A stretch of DNA of 64,000 nucleotides, taken from positions 936,602 to 1,000,601 of the forward strand of contig NZ_SSYA01000003.1 of NCBI RefSeq assembly GCF_004917065.1. The letters run 5' to 3'. The notes beneath the pieces are model-generated. The model was not told the DNA's origin. It did no database searches and saw only the letters and a list, made by a program, of their open reading frames with translations. Below are positions 36,451-43,658 of this stretch, one piece after another. Made by a program: the position numbers and the translations under genes. This DNA is from Geomonas ferrireducens. Lineage in GTDB: Bacteria; Desulfobacterota; Desulfuromonadia; Geobacterales; Geobacteraceae. Each line of letters opens with the position of its first letter. Position 1 is the first letter of the stretch.

Positions 36451-36681
36451 TCACAGTCCCGGTGGGGCAGGGGGCGGGGTCCAAGCTGCCGGTGGTCTCG
36501 GTACTCCGGAGCCGAGCGGTCTGCTCTCACAAGCAGGACAGCTGACGGTACCGCTTCCGAAACAGGCGCTGCAGTCGGACTCCCAGATATCTAGCACCGC
36601 CACATAATACCTGTTCCCGGTGCCACCGCACTCGGGGCAGGTGACGGTCCTTTTGCCTTTGCAGTCGATACAGATTCCCAT
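36451..36681 (-). CDS. Small DnaJ-type zinc-ribbon protein
   Basis: A 76-residue protein. The pattern CIDCKGKRTVTCPECGGTG and CSACFGSGTVSCPAC gives four CxxC pairs, two of them in CxxCxGxG form as in the DnaJ cysteine-rich domain; two zinc ions could be bound. The tail is proline-rich. GGAAGGAG precedes ATG by six bases, and a well-formed sigma-70 promoter lies upstream, so the gene appears real. Function is unknown; similar stand-alone modules act as small chaperone or nucleic-acid-binding proteins. Its promoter sits directly beside the 22-bp repeat array. Confidence 0.75.
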   Translation of the reverse strand: MGICIDCKGKRTVTCPECGGTGNRYYVAVLDIWESDCSACFGSGTVSCPACESRPLGSGVPRPPAAWTPPPAPPGL

Positions 36682-36735
36682 TATCTAACTCCTTCCGTGC
36701 CGTGGCACGTGTGACTCGTTGCGCAGGAGTAGTGC

Positions 36736-36763
36736 AGTATAAAGTATGAATGTGAGCTGTCAA
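36736..36763 (-). promoter_or_regulatory. Sigma-70 promoter of the zinc-ribbon gene
   Basis: Read on the - strand, TTGACA (36758-36763) and TATACT (36736-36741) are 16 bases apart. An AT-rich UP-like stretch (36764-36790) lies just upstream of the -35, and the 22-bp repeat array begins 55 bases upstream of the -35. The predicted leader is about 50 bases. Confidence 0.6.
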
Positions 36764-36817
36764 TTAAAATTAACAAATTTTTAATTTCATTTGAGTCGCC
36801 GCTCCAGCAAGGCGAAA

Positions 36818-37653
36818 GGTAGTGGCACATCGCACGATAGGTAGTGGCACATCGCACGATAGGTAGTGGCACATCGCACGATAGGTAGTGGCACATCGCA
36901 CGATAGGTAGCGGCACATCGCGCGATAGGTAGTGGCACATCGCACGATAGGTAGCGGCACATCGCACGATAGGTAGTGGCACATCGCACGATAGGTGGTG
37001 GCACATCGCACGATAGGTAGCGGCACATCGCGCGATAGGTAGTGGCACATCGCACGATAGGTAGTGGCACATCGCACGATAAGTAGTGGCACATCGCACG
37101 ATAGGTAGCGGCATATCGCACGATAGGTAGTGGCACATCGCACGATAGGTTGTGGCACATCGCACGATAGGTAGCGGCACATCGCGCGATAGGTAGTGGC
37201 ACATCGCACGATAGGTAGTGGCACATCGCACGATAAGTAGTGGCACATCGCACGATAGGTAGCGGCATATCGCACGATAGGTAGCGGCACATCGCGCGAT
37301 AGGTAGTGGCACATCGCACGATAGGTAGTGGCACATCGCACGATAGGTAGCGGCACATCGCACGATAGGTAGTGGCACATCGCACGATAGGTAGCGGCAC
37401 ATCGCGCGATAGGTAGTGGCACATCGCACGATAGGTAGTGGCACATCGCACGATAGGTAGTGGCACATCGCACGATAGGTAGCGGCACATCGCACGATAG
37501 GTAGTGGCACATCGCGCAATAGGTAGTGGCACATCGCGCAATAGGTCATGGCGCATCGCGCGATAGGTCATGGCACATCGCGCGATAGGTCATGGCACAT
37601 CGTGCAATAGGTCATGGCACATCGCGCAATAGGTCGCGGCACCTCGCACGCTG
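36818..37653. repeat. Tandem array of thirty-eight 22-bp repeats with palindromic core
   Basis: Thirty-eight units of exactly 22 bp follow each other without a break (consensus GGTAGTGGCACATCGCACGATA on the + strand, given here in two parts: GGTAGTGGCAC and ATCGCACGATA). Each unit contains the dyad ATCG-CA-CGAT; in about six units it is ATCG-CG-CGAT, a perfect palindrome. Variation is nearly confined to three positions. Units 10-14 and 17-21 share the same order of variants, showing block duplication. Units 34-37 change AGT to CAT, and the last unit is degenerate. The - strand is open in all three frames only because 22 is not a multiple of three and the unit lacks stops. Confidence 0.97.
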
Positions 37654-38244
37654 TGGAGCTGCATTGAAGCTGAACGGCATGCTGCATCGCCCATAGGGGA
37701 CCTCGGCTCGGGGCAGCGGTGATCTGCTTTGGGGAGAGTGGAGGTTACAAATTGCGCGAGCAGTGCGGCGGTGTGGCGTGTGATCTCCCCGCGGAGACTC
37801 TCCCTCTGCGCCTTGATGTGTACGACGCCGCGCAGGGGAACTGCGTGCAGGGCGCCGTTGTCCCACGTACCCTCAATGCGGGGGCTGTGCTTGGACCTTT
37901 CAGTAAAGGGAAGATCACTTGTATCTGGGAAGCAGGGGCCGGAGAACGTGGGGGGACATCGGTAAAAAGAAAGACCCCCCTGGGAGGTAGTTCAGGGGGG
38001 TCAGGTGAAGCAACAACGAGGTGATATTGTGAATACCACAGAGGATTTGGTTTGTAAAGATAGAATAATTAGTTTTTGTGAATTTTGAATAATACCAAAG
38101 GTGAGGCAGCTCGAATCGGACCATGGGACTGCTGACATACGCCATAATTTCTGCACCTTCGCAATACTTTCCGCTGTCTTATTTTTATAGAATTACATTG
38201 ATTTAGGTTAATCGGGATGGTAGTCTGCCGGTCCAGTCAGGTCA
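37654..38244. other. Intergenic region without a recognised gene
   Basis: About 590 bases between the array and the serpin leader. Short frames exist (for example + strand 37719-38024) but lack ribosome-binding sites and recognisable domains. The only clear element is the inverted repeat at 37973-38002. The stretch 38030-38200 is AT-rich and probably contains the serpin promoter, which could not be fixed. Confidence 0.5.
37973..38002 (-). terminator. Candidate - strand terminator
   Basis: GACCCCCCT and AGGGGGGTC form a perfect 9-bp stem around a 12-base loop. On the - strand it is followed by a T-rich tail (TTTCTTTTT). No - strand gene is recognised upstream of it, so it may end antisense transcription from the serpin region toward the array. 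Confidence 0.5.
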
Positions 38245-38264
38245 AGGCGCCGGGAACGGTGCCT
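38245..38264 (+). promoter_or_regulatory. Leader hairpin of the serpin gene
   Basis: AGGCGCCG and CGGTGCCT pair over eight bases (one G-U) around the tetraloop GGAA. It lies 26 bases before the serpin start codon; no T tract follows, so it is not a terminator. Confidence 0.4.
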
Positions 38265-38289
38265 CTTAAAACGTTGGGCAGGGGGCATC

Positions 38290-39513
38290 ATGACGGCTAA
38301 ATCTTTTCGGCTCGCGGTTGCGGCGATTGTTGTCTTCTCACTTCTTGCATCTTCAGCCTTGGCTGGCGAGCAACAGGCAGCGGTCAGGCAACTTGCTAAG
38401 AACAACAATCTCTTCGCGCTTGACCTCTATGCAAAGCTCAAGAAGCAGCAAGGGAACCTGTTTTTTTCTCCCTACAGTGTCTCCAATGTCTTGGCCATGA
38501 CGTATAGCGGAGCCAGAGGCGGTACTGCTGAAGAAATGGCCAGAACACTTCATTTCACTTCCGGCGCGGAGAAAACCGGTTCGGCCTTCTCGGGGCTGAA
38601 CGCAAAACTGAACAAAATCCATGAGAAGGGAGACATCAAACTAATTGTTGCCAACTCCCTATGGCCTCAGAAGGACCATCGTTTTCTCCCGGAGTATCTG
38701 TCGGCGGTGAACAAAAACTACCATTCGGCCGTCGTTCCGGTGGACTACAGAAAGGCCTCCGAGAACGCGCACGGTCGCATCAACGCATGGGTTCAGGATA
38801 AGACCCAGGGAAAGATCCGGGACCTCATACCCAATCCGCTGCCACGAGATACTAATCTGGTCTTGGTCAACGCAGTTTACTTCAAAGGGAACTGGGCCAA
38901 GCCGTTTGAGAAGATGCGTACCTTGAAGGGGAACTTTACCCGACAGGATGGCTCGAAAAGTCATGCATCCATGATGCACCGAAGCGGGAATTTTGGTTAT
39001 CACGAAACCAAGGACGTCAAGATCCTGGAGTTGCCTTATGTGGGCGACCAGTTGTCCATGGTGCTTATGCTGCCCAACGATGCCGCCGGATTCTCCCGCC
39101 TTGAAAGCAAGCTGACGGCCTCGAATCTTGAGTCCTGGATTTCCGGCATAGGGAATCGTTTCGTCGATGTCGAGCTGCCGAAATTCAAATTTTACTGGGG
39201 TACCCACGACCTTACAGAGCCGCTGCAATTCTTGGGGATGCGGAAACCTTTCGAGGGGCAAGCCGATTTTTCAGGGATGGATGGGAAGGGACCGTTCAAA
39301 ATTGGAAATCTCCTGCACAAGGCATTCGTGGAGGTCAACGAGGAAGGCACCGAAGCGGCGGCGGCTACAGCCGCAGTTACAGTCTATGGGGCGCGCCCGA
39401 GGATCATGACGTTCAAAGCGGACCGCCCCTTTCTTTTTCTCATCCGGGAGAACTCAACCGGAAGCATCCTGTTCTTGGGAAGGGTGCTCGATCCGAGTTC
39501 TAGTCAAACCTGA
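38290..39513 (+). CDS. Serpin (secreted serine/cysteine protease inhibitor)
   Basis: A 407-residue serpin with a signal peptide (hydrophobic run ending SALAGEQ near residue 26). Classic serpin motifs are present: NLFFSPYSVSNVLAMTYSGA, NAVYFKGNWAKPF and DRPFLFLIRENSTGSILFLG. The hinge of the reactive loop (EEGTEAAAATAA, about 351-362) has the small residues needed for insertion, so it should be inhibitory. Counting 17 residues from the hinge puts the scissile bond near Gly367-Ala368, after VTVYG, suggesting an elastase- or subtilisin-like target; loop length makes this uncertain. Bacterial serpins guard the producer or its matrix against proteases. AGGGGG precedes ATG. No operon partner. Confidence 0.93.
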   Translation: MTAKSFRLAVAAIVVFSLLASSALAGEQQAAVRQLAKNNNLFALDLYAKLKKQQGNLFFSPYSVSNVLAMTYSGARGGTAEEMARTLHFTSGAEKTGSAFSGLNAKLNKIHEKGDIKLIVANSLWPQKDHRFLPEYLSAVNKNYHSAVVPVDYRKASENAHGRINAWVQDKTQGKIRDLIPNPLPRDTNLVLVNAVYFKGNWAKPFEKMRTLKGNFTRQDGSKSHASMMHRSGNFGYHETKDVKILELPYVGDQLSMVLMLPNDAAGFSRLESKLTASNLESWISGIGNRFVDVELPKFKFYWGTHDLTEPLQFLGMRKPFEGQADFSGMDGKGPFKIGNLLHKAFVEVNEEGTEAAAATAAVTVYGARPRIMTFKADRPFLFLIRENSTGSILFLGRVLDPSSSQT

Positions 39514-39531
39514 AGCGTTCTACGCAGCAGC

Positions 39532-40107
39532 TCAAAGATTGCTTTCAAAAACTCGCTCCTTTGCGACCTGGTAACGAAGCTCAACCATTCCGGTACCCAT
39601 CTGCTGAACTGACGTTAGGCTTAGCACCGGGCTCAGGATGCGCCGCGGAAGTAGCGGCTTCCCCTTGCCCAAGGTCACCGAGCCGACCTGAACGATGAGT
39701 TCATCAAGCAGTCCGGCGTCGTAGAACTGTCCAGCCAGGTCGCCGCCGCCAACGACCCAAACATTCTTCTCTTTCGCGGCTGCGCGTATCTCGCCGAACA
39801 CATCTGCTACGTTCCCTCTGAAGAACCTGATGTCGGCTCCCTGGACCACGGGAAGGTTACGGCTGGTAAATATCCACGTTGGTTGCGTATATGGCCATGG
39901 GGAACCGGTCTCCGCAGCGACAGAGTCCGCATTTCGGAGGATCCACTCATAAGTGGAAGACCCCATGGCCAATGCGCCGACATCAGTGATGAACGTCGGG
40001 TAGCTGGACGCTTCCAGGCTTCCAAGCGGAAAGAGCCAGTCCAACGAATCCGTCTCAGTCGCAATGAAGCCATCAAGCGTTGATGCGACATAGTACTGCG
40101 TTTTCAC
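39532..40107 (-). CDS. Dihydrofolate reductase-fold protein (RibD C-terminal-like)
   Basis: A 191-residue protein of the RibD_C/YyaP family. It begins YYVASTLDGFIATETDSLDW, then LAMGSSTYEWIL, and has VWVVGGGDLAGQFYDAGLLD, the NADPH-binding glycine motif of DHFR-like reductases. Stand-alone members are reductases of unknown substrate; true folate or riboflavin function is not implied. It is convergent with the serpin gene, 18 bp apart. Confidence 0.82.
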   Translation of the reverse strand: MKTQYYVASTLDGFIATETDSLDWLFPLGSLEASSYPTFITDVGALAMGSSTYEWILRNADSVAAETGSPWPYTQPTWIFTSRNLPVVQGADIRFFRGNVADVFGEIRAAAKEKNVWVVGGGDLAGQFYDAGLLDELIVQVGSVTLGKGKPLLPRRILSPVLSLTSVQQMGTGMVELRYQVAKERVFESNL

Positions 40108-40390
40108 GAATACAAATCTCCTATGCTATTTGCGTCTGCCAAGGGATCACTGAGGGGCAAATGATCTCTCTCAGGGGTTTTCCTCCGGATGGAAAACTAG
40201 CTACTACCTTGAGATCGCCCCCCGTCGCCTCGATCTAGTTTCGCACTTCCTCTTCCACTTTTTCCAGATGCTTGTCGTAGAGCCGGTAAACTCGATATCC
40301 CATGTCGTTTGGGGATATACCTTATAAGACATATATGAGCAATGTTTTTACTATCTAGTCACTGGGGCAGCGATGGCGGGGTAGGATGGG
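40108..40390. other. Intergenic region without a supported gene
   Basis: It contains one 22-codon - strand frame (40235-40303, MGYRVYRLYDKHLEKVEEEV...) without a ribosome-binding site, possibly the start of a decayed gene. Nothing else was recognised. Confidence 0.4.
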
Positions 40391-40421
40391 AAAAAAAGCC
40401 CCCGGAGGAGCTCCGGAGGCT
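40391..40421 (-). terminator. Terminator of the TIGR03118 lipoprotein gene
   Basis: AGCCTCCGGAG-CTC-CTCCGGGGGCT on the - strand forms a strong stem with a three-base loop, followed by seven T. It starts 16 bases after the stop codon. Confidence 0.85.
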
Positions 40422-40436
40422 GGTTACTGGCACCCA

Positions 40437-41555
40437 TCAACGTGGGGTTATGGTGCCGAAGAGTCCGTCGCTTTCGTCGTTGAGTCCTGCGGCGAAAAAC
40501 AGGGTAGTTGTCGGGCCGGCATTGCCGCCGTTGCCGAAACCGATACCCCAAAGCCCGTCAATGACGATCGGTACGTTGTCTGCGTCGCGCATCACTCCCA
40601 TGAAAGCTCCTGTCGCGGGGTCGAAGGCGGTGATCTGGCCGCTGCCGAAATTCCCGACGAGGACCATGTTGCTGAACTTGCCGAAATTTGCCGGCGCCAG
40701 TGCCATACCCCAAGGGGAGTTGAACCAAGTTCCGCTTTGCAGACTCATTACGTAGCTCCCGTCCGGATTGAAAACCTCCACGAAACCGTGCCCTTGTCCG
40801 GGGACGTCATCCAGTAGCGTGTCCGAGTTCAAAAGCGCATAGCTTACGTAGAGTTTGCCTCCGATGGTGGCGACGTTGAAGGGGGAGTACCCTTCCGGAG
40901 GGGCGACGTGCGGCGCAGGTACTGTGAACGGCGTCCCCGGCAGGGTGACCGGAGTGAAGGTGGAGTCAAAGACGTCGATGGTCCCTGCACGGAAGTTGGC
41001 GGCGTAAAGGTAGTTGGCGGTGCCGGTGGTTGCTAGGGCCGCTCCCTTGTAGACCGCCCCCGTTCCCGTCGCAAAGGTCGGGTTGTCGACCTTCAGTGTC
41101 GCCGTAGTTCCTGTGTTCCAGGCCGAGATGGTACCGTCCTCGGTGACGAAGATGAACCGTGCCGCCGTCGCGTTCACTCCGGGTGTCACGTCAAAGCCGG
41201 AGTAGTTGTTGAAGACAACGCCGGTCGGAGTCGCGGTGGTGGCTGTGCCGGGAGCTGACGGCAGCGGAATGGTTACCGTGAGCGGCGTAGCGATCGGGAA
41301 AGGCTGACCCGACCCGTTGTAGACCGTTGAAAATCCCGTTCCGTTGTCGCTCACCCACCAACCGCTGGTGGACGAACGGACGATCCCCCAGGAGTTCACC
41401 AGGTTGGCGTCTGTGGTGGACGCAAGCCCTGGTATGTTGGACACGAGGTTGGTCTGGCGGTACGTTGTCGATGCATGCTTGTCATCGTCGCCGCAACCGG
41501 CCAGCGACATGGACATCAGCAAAGCCGCAACTGCAAATGGGAACGTTCTGCGCAT
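40437..41555 (-). CDS. TIGR03118 family lipoprotein
   Basis: A 372-residue exported protein. The signal ends LMSMSLAGC with the lipidated Cys21. The mature part matches the TIGR03118 family: YRQTNLVSNIPGLASTTDAN, LVNSWGI, GTISAWNTG and GFVEVFNPDG, likely a six-bladed beta-propeller. Other members often end in a PEP-CTERM signal. This one lacks that tail (it ends ESDGLFGTITPR) and is instead a lipoprotein, so it does not depend on the exosortase. The function is unknown. AGGAGG precedes ATG. Confidence 0.85.
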   Translation of the reverse strand: MRRTFPFAVAALLMSMSLAGCGDDDKHASTTYRQTNLVSNIPGLASTTDANLVNSWGIVRSSTSGWWVSDNGTGFSTVYNGSGQPFPIATPLTVTIPLPSAPGTATTATPTGVVFNNYSGFDVTPGVNATAARFIFVTEDGTISAWNTGTTATLKVDNPTFATGTGAVYKGAALATTGTANYLYAANFRAGTIDVFDSTFTPVTLPGTPFTVPAPHVAPPEGYSPFNVATIGGKLYVSYALLNSDTLLDDVPGQGHGFVEVFNPDGSYVMSLQSGTWFNSPWGMALAPANFGKFSNMVLVGNFGSGQITAFDPATGAFMGVMRDADNVPIVIDGLWGIGFGNGGNAGPTTTLFFAAGLNDESDGLFGTITPR

Positions 41556-41919
41556 GTGACGCCTCCTTTTCTCGTTGGTTAACTTCGCTTTTTTCTCTGC
41601 GCCCCGCCAGGTTCACCCCCTTACCGTACCAGCCTTGTTGGACATCTTTGTCGGAAGACAGGCAAATATATCAAAGATAAATTCAATAGCATTAATATCT
41701 GATGCGTCGTGGAAGGACAGATGGAACCTAGGAGCGGACAGCGTTGAGCCCGACAGGGCCAAACGGTGGCCTGATGTGGCGGAAAGGCGGGGAAGCGTTC
41801 CTGTTGCGGTGCTTTTGACCCAGATCCAGCTGTCTGAACTTTCAGGGATACTGCAACGGCATCTCTCGGAGATGGAACAGGAGGGGGATTTATTACGGCA
41901 CGGACTACGGCATAAAGAA
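41556..41919. other. Intergenic region with one unsupported reading frame
   Basis: A 120-codon + strand frame (41575-41937) crosses most of this stretch, but it has no recognisable domain and its 3' end runs into the terminator stem. It may be a small hypothetical gene or chance. Confidence 0.35.
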
Positions 41920-41953
41920 AAAGGGCCTACAGTGTGATCACTGTAGGCCCTTT
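41920..41953. terminator. Bidirectional terminator beside tRNA-Cys
   Basis: AAAGGGCCTACAGT and ACTGTAGGCCCTTT form a perfect 14-bp stem around the six-base loop GTGATC. On the - strand it follows the tRNA by 8 bases and ends in TTTCTTTTT. Confidence 0.9.
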
Positions 41954-41961
41954 CTATTTGG

Positions 41962-42033
41962 AGGCGGCAATCGGATTTGAACCGATGAATGAAGGATTTG
42001 CAGTCCTTTGCCTTACCACTTGGCCATGCCGCC
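41962..42033 (-). tRNA. tRNA-Cys (anticodon GCA)
   Basis: Acceptor arms GGCGGCA and TGCCGCC pair over seven bases. The anticodon stem AGGA/TCCT encloses the loop CTGCAAA with anticodon GCA, and the T arm CGG-TTCAAAT-CCG is canonical. Discriminator base is U73, the identity base of tRNA-Cys. CCA is not encoded. Confidence 0.97.
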
Positions 42034-42093
42034 TTGTGCATCGAAGGAACCCGTATATAACCCGATTCCCTTCCCTGTGTCAACGGGAAATTT

Positions 42094-42684
42094 TTATTTC
42101 ACGATGACCCGAACGAATTTGTACAGGTAATCCACGCCGCTCCAGATGGTTATCACGGTCGCGATCCAGAGATAGAACATGCCGACGTTGTGCATGTTCA
42201 CAACTAGCAGCGGATGATCGATACCGAAGAACCAGTGGTAGTCGTAGTGCAGCAAGAGACCGATGATGGCAACCAGTTGAAAGATGGTCTTGAACTTTCC
42301 GAGGTTGCTCGCGGCGATCACGATTCCCTCGGTGGATGCGATGCCGCGAAGCCCCGTGATAATCATCTCGCGCCCGAGGATCACGAGCACCATCCACGCG
42401 GGAACCCGGTCAAAGGGAAGGATCATGATGAGCGCGGCCATGACGATCAGCTTGTCGGCGATCGGGTCGAGGAACTTGCCGAACACGGTGACGATCTGCA
42501 TCTTCCTGGCGAGGTAGCCGTCCAGCCAGTCGGTCACCGAGGCGGCGGCAAACAGGGCGGCGGCCCAGAAGCCGGTCTCCCGCTCGGGCGAAAGCAGCAG
42601 GACGCACAGAAGCGGAATGGCAGCGATGCGCACCATGGTGAGGATGTTCGGGAGGTTCATGATCTGTGCTGGGGTAGAGGGCAT
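42094..42684 (-). CDS. pgsA: CDP-diacylglycerol-glycerol-3-phosphate 3-phosphatidyltransferase
   Basis: A 196-residue membrane enzyme that makes phosphatidylglycerophosphate, the committed step to phosphatidylglycerol and cardiolipin. The CDP-alcohol phosphotransferase signature D-G-x2-A-R-x8-G-x3-D-x3-D is complete in DWLDGYLARK to GKFLDPIADK. About five membrane segments are visible. The family often starts at the internal Met (MNLPNILTMVRI, 42660); upstream ATG 42684 has a slightly better ribosome site. It is 18 bp after the transglycosylase gene and probably cotranscribed with it and the tRNA. Confidence 0.95.
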   Translation of the reverse strand: MPSTPAQIMNLPNILTMVRIAAIPLLCVLLLSPERETGFWAAALFAAASVTDWLDGYLARKMQIVTVFGKFLDPIADKLIVMAALIMILPFDRVPAWMVLVILGREMIITGLRGIASTEGIVIAASNLGKFKTIFQLVAIIGLLLHYDYHWFFGIDHPLLVVNMHNVGMFYLWIATVITIWSGVDYLYKFVRVIVK

Positions 42685-42702
42685 GCTGTGTCTGCCTTTG
42701 CG

Positions 42703-43317
42703 CTATCGGTAGCTGTTGCGGTAACTGAGTACCTTGGCCACGTAGGTCTGGGTCTCGGGATAGGGGGGGATGCCGCCGTATTTCGCCACGTTGTTGAGGC
42801 CGCAGTTGTAGGCGGCAACGGCCAGCGATTCGTTCCCCTTGAAGGTGTCCAGAAGGAACCTGAGATAGCGCACCCCACCGCGGATGTTGTCCTGGGGGTT
42901 GAAGGAGTCGGCCACCTTGAGCCCCTGGGCGGTCTTCGGCATGAGCTGCATCAGCCCCTGGGCTCCCTTGGAGGAGACCGCGGTCGGGTTGTAGCCGCTC
43001 TCGGCGTGGATTACCGCCTTGATGAGCGAGCTGTCTACGCCGTACTCGCGCGAGCAGGAGTTGATGATCGGCTCGAACTCGGCCGGGTTCCTTGCATAAC
43101 CGGGGAGCTTGAACGCGGTCCGCAGCTTCTTGTCCTTCTTGATGTCCCGCATGAAGATCTTGAAGCGCTTGTCGGTCGGGGCGTCGGTAAAGTGGACGGT
43201 GCCGTCGGGAGCCTCGTACTTGTATATGTCGGCGCGGACCGGCGCCGAGAGGGTTAGCGACAGGGCTGCCGTCATCATGGCGGCTGTCACCGCGATTCGG
43301 TGTGACAAATGGAGCAT
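42703..43317 (-). CDS. Lytic transglycosylase with DUF4124 domain
   Basis: A 204-residue periplasmic murein hydrolase. A signal peptide (ending APVRAD) precedes a DUF4124-like segment, DIYKYEAPDGTVHFTDAPTD. The SLT domain follows: INSCSREYGVDSSLIKAVIH, the catalytic Glu in HAESGYNP, KGAQGLMQLMP and AVAAYNCG. It cleaves the MurNAc-GlcNAc bond to anhydro-muropeptides, in cell-wall remodelling or to make room for envelope machines. Confidence 0.93.
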   Translation of the reverse strand: MLHLSHRIAVTAAMMTAALSLTLSAPVRADIYKYEAPDGTVHFTDAPTDKRFKIFMRDIKKDKKLRTAFKLPGYARNPAEFEPIINSCSREYGVDSSLIKAVIHAESGYNPTAVSSKGAQGLMQLMPKTAQGLKVADSFNPQDNIRGGVRYLRFLLDTFKGNESLAVAAYNCGLNNVAKYGGIPPYPETQTYVAKVLSYRNSYR

Positions 43318-43428
43318 GTGCTTCCTTTTTAATGGGAAAGAAAATTATGCCACCGAAATATATAGACTAATAAGCATGATAATTCAAGGTCTAATCCATC
43401 CTTAGAGACGCATAACCTGTCAAAAGTC
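43318..43428. other. Divergent intergenic region upstream of nadB
   Basis: No gene. The + strand promoter and long nadB leader begin right after it. Together with that leader, the gene-free stretch is 341 bases. Confidence 0.5.
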
Positions 43429-43457
43429 TTGACAAAAATCTTGGGGGGATCAATAAT
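43429..43457 (+). promoter_or_regulatory. Sigma-70 promoter of the nadB operon
   Basis: TTGACA and AATAAT are spaced by exactly 17 bases. The transcript would start near 43464, leaving a leader of about 195 bases before the nadB start codon. That leader includes GGGCCC-gacgt-GGGCCC (43619-43635) but no known riboswitch. Confidence 0.7.
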
Positions 43458-43658
43458 TTGCGGGTTTTCCAGTACCGGTTCATGCGAAGGACGCAAGGTA
43501 TCCGCGACGCACCCGAAGCGATCTCCTTTGAGGGCACAGGCCCAACGTTGCCGCCCAGCCCCCCTAAAGCTTTTCCTTTACGTACTCGCGACTGCTGCAC
43601 GGCTTCGTTTCATACTTCGGGCCCGACGTGGGCCCAATCCAGCTTATGGGGGGGAGTA

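Noticed and set aside
36681..37571. Three overlapping - strand frames of 241-296 codons across the 22-bp array, encoding a 22-residue repeat
   Set aside because: All three frames are open only because the unit has no stop on that strand and 22 is not a multiple of three. No frame has a ribosome-binding site, and the variation does not favour synonymous positions.
36822..37640. Sigma-54 promoters, because each unit contains TGGCAC
   Set aside because: The -12 element TTGC at the required distance is missing in every unit.
36818..37653. CRISPR array
   Set aside because: The units are contiguous 22-mers with no spacers, and no cas gene is present.
40235..40303. A 22-codon - strand gene
   Set aside because: No ribosome-binding site and no family; possibly a gene relic.
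40437..41555. PEP-CTERM substrate of the exosortase (TIGR03118 family)
   Set aside because: The C-terminus has no PEP motif, hydrophobic helix or basic end, and the N-terminus has a lipobox.
41575..41937. A 120-codon + strand frame before tRNA-Cys
   Set aside because: No domain or ribosome site, and its end overlaps a perfect terminator stem; kept only as part of the intergenic note.
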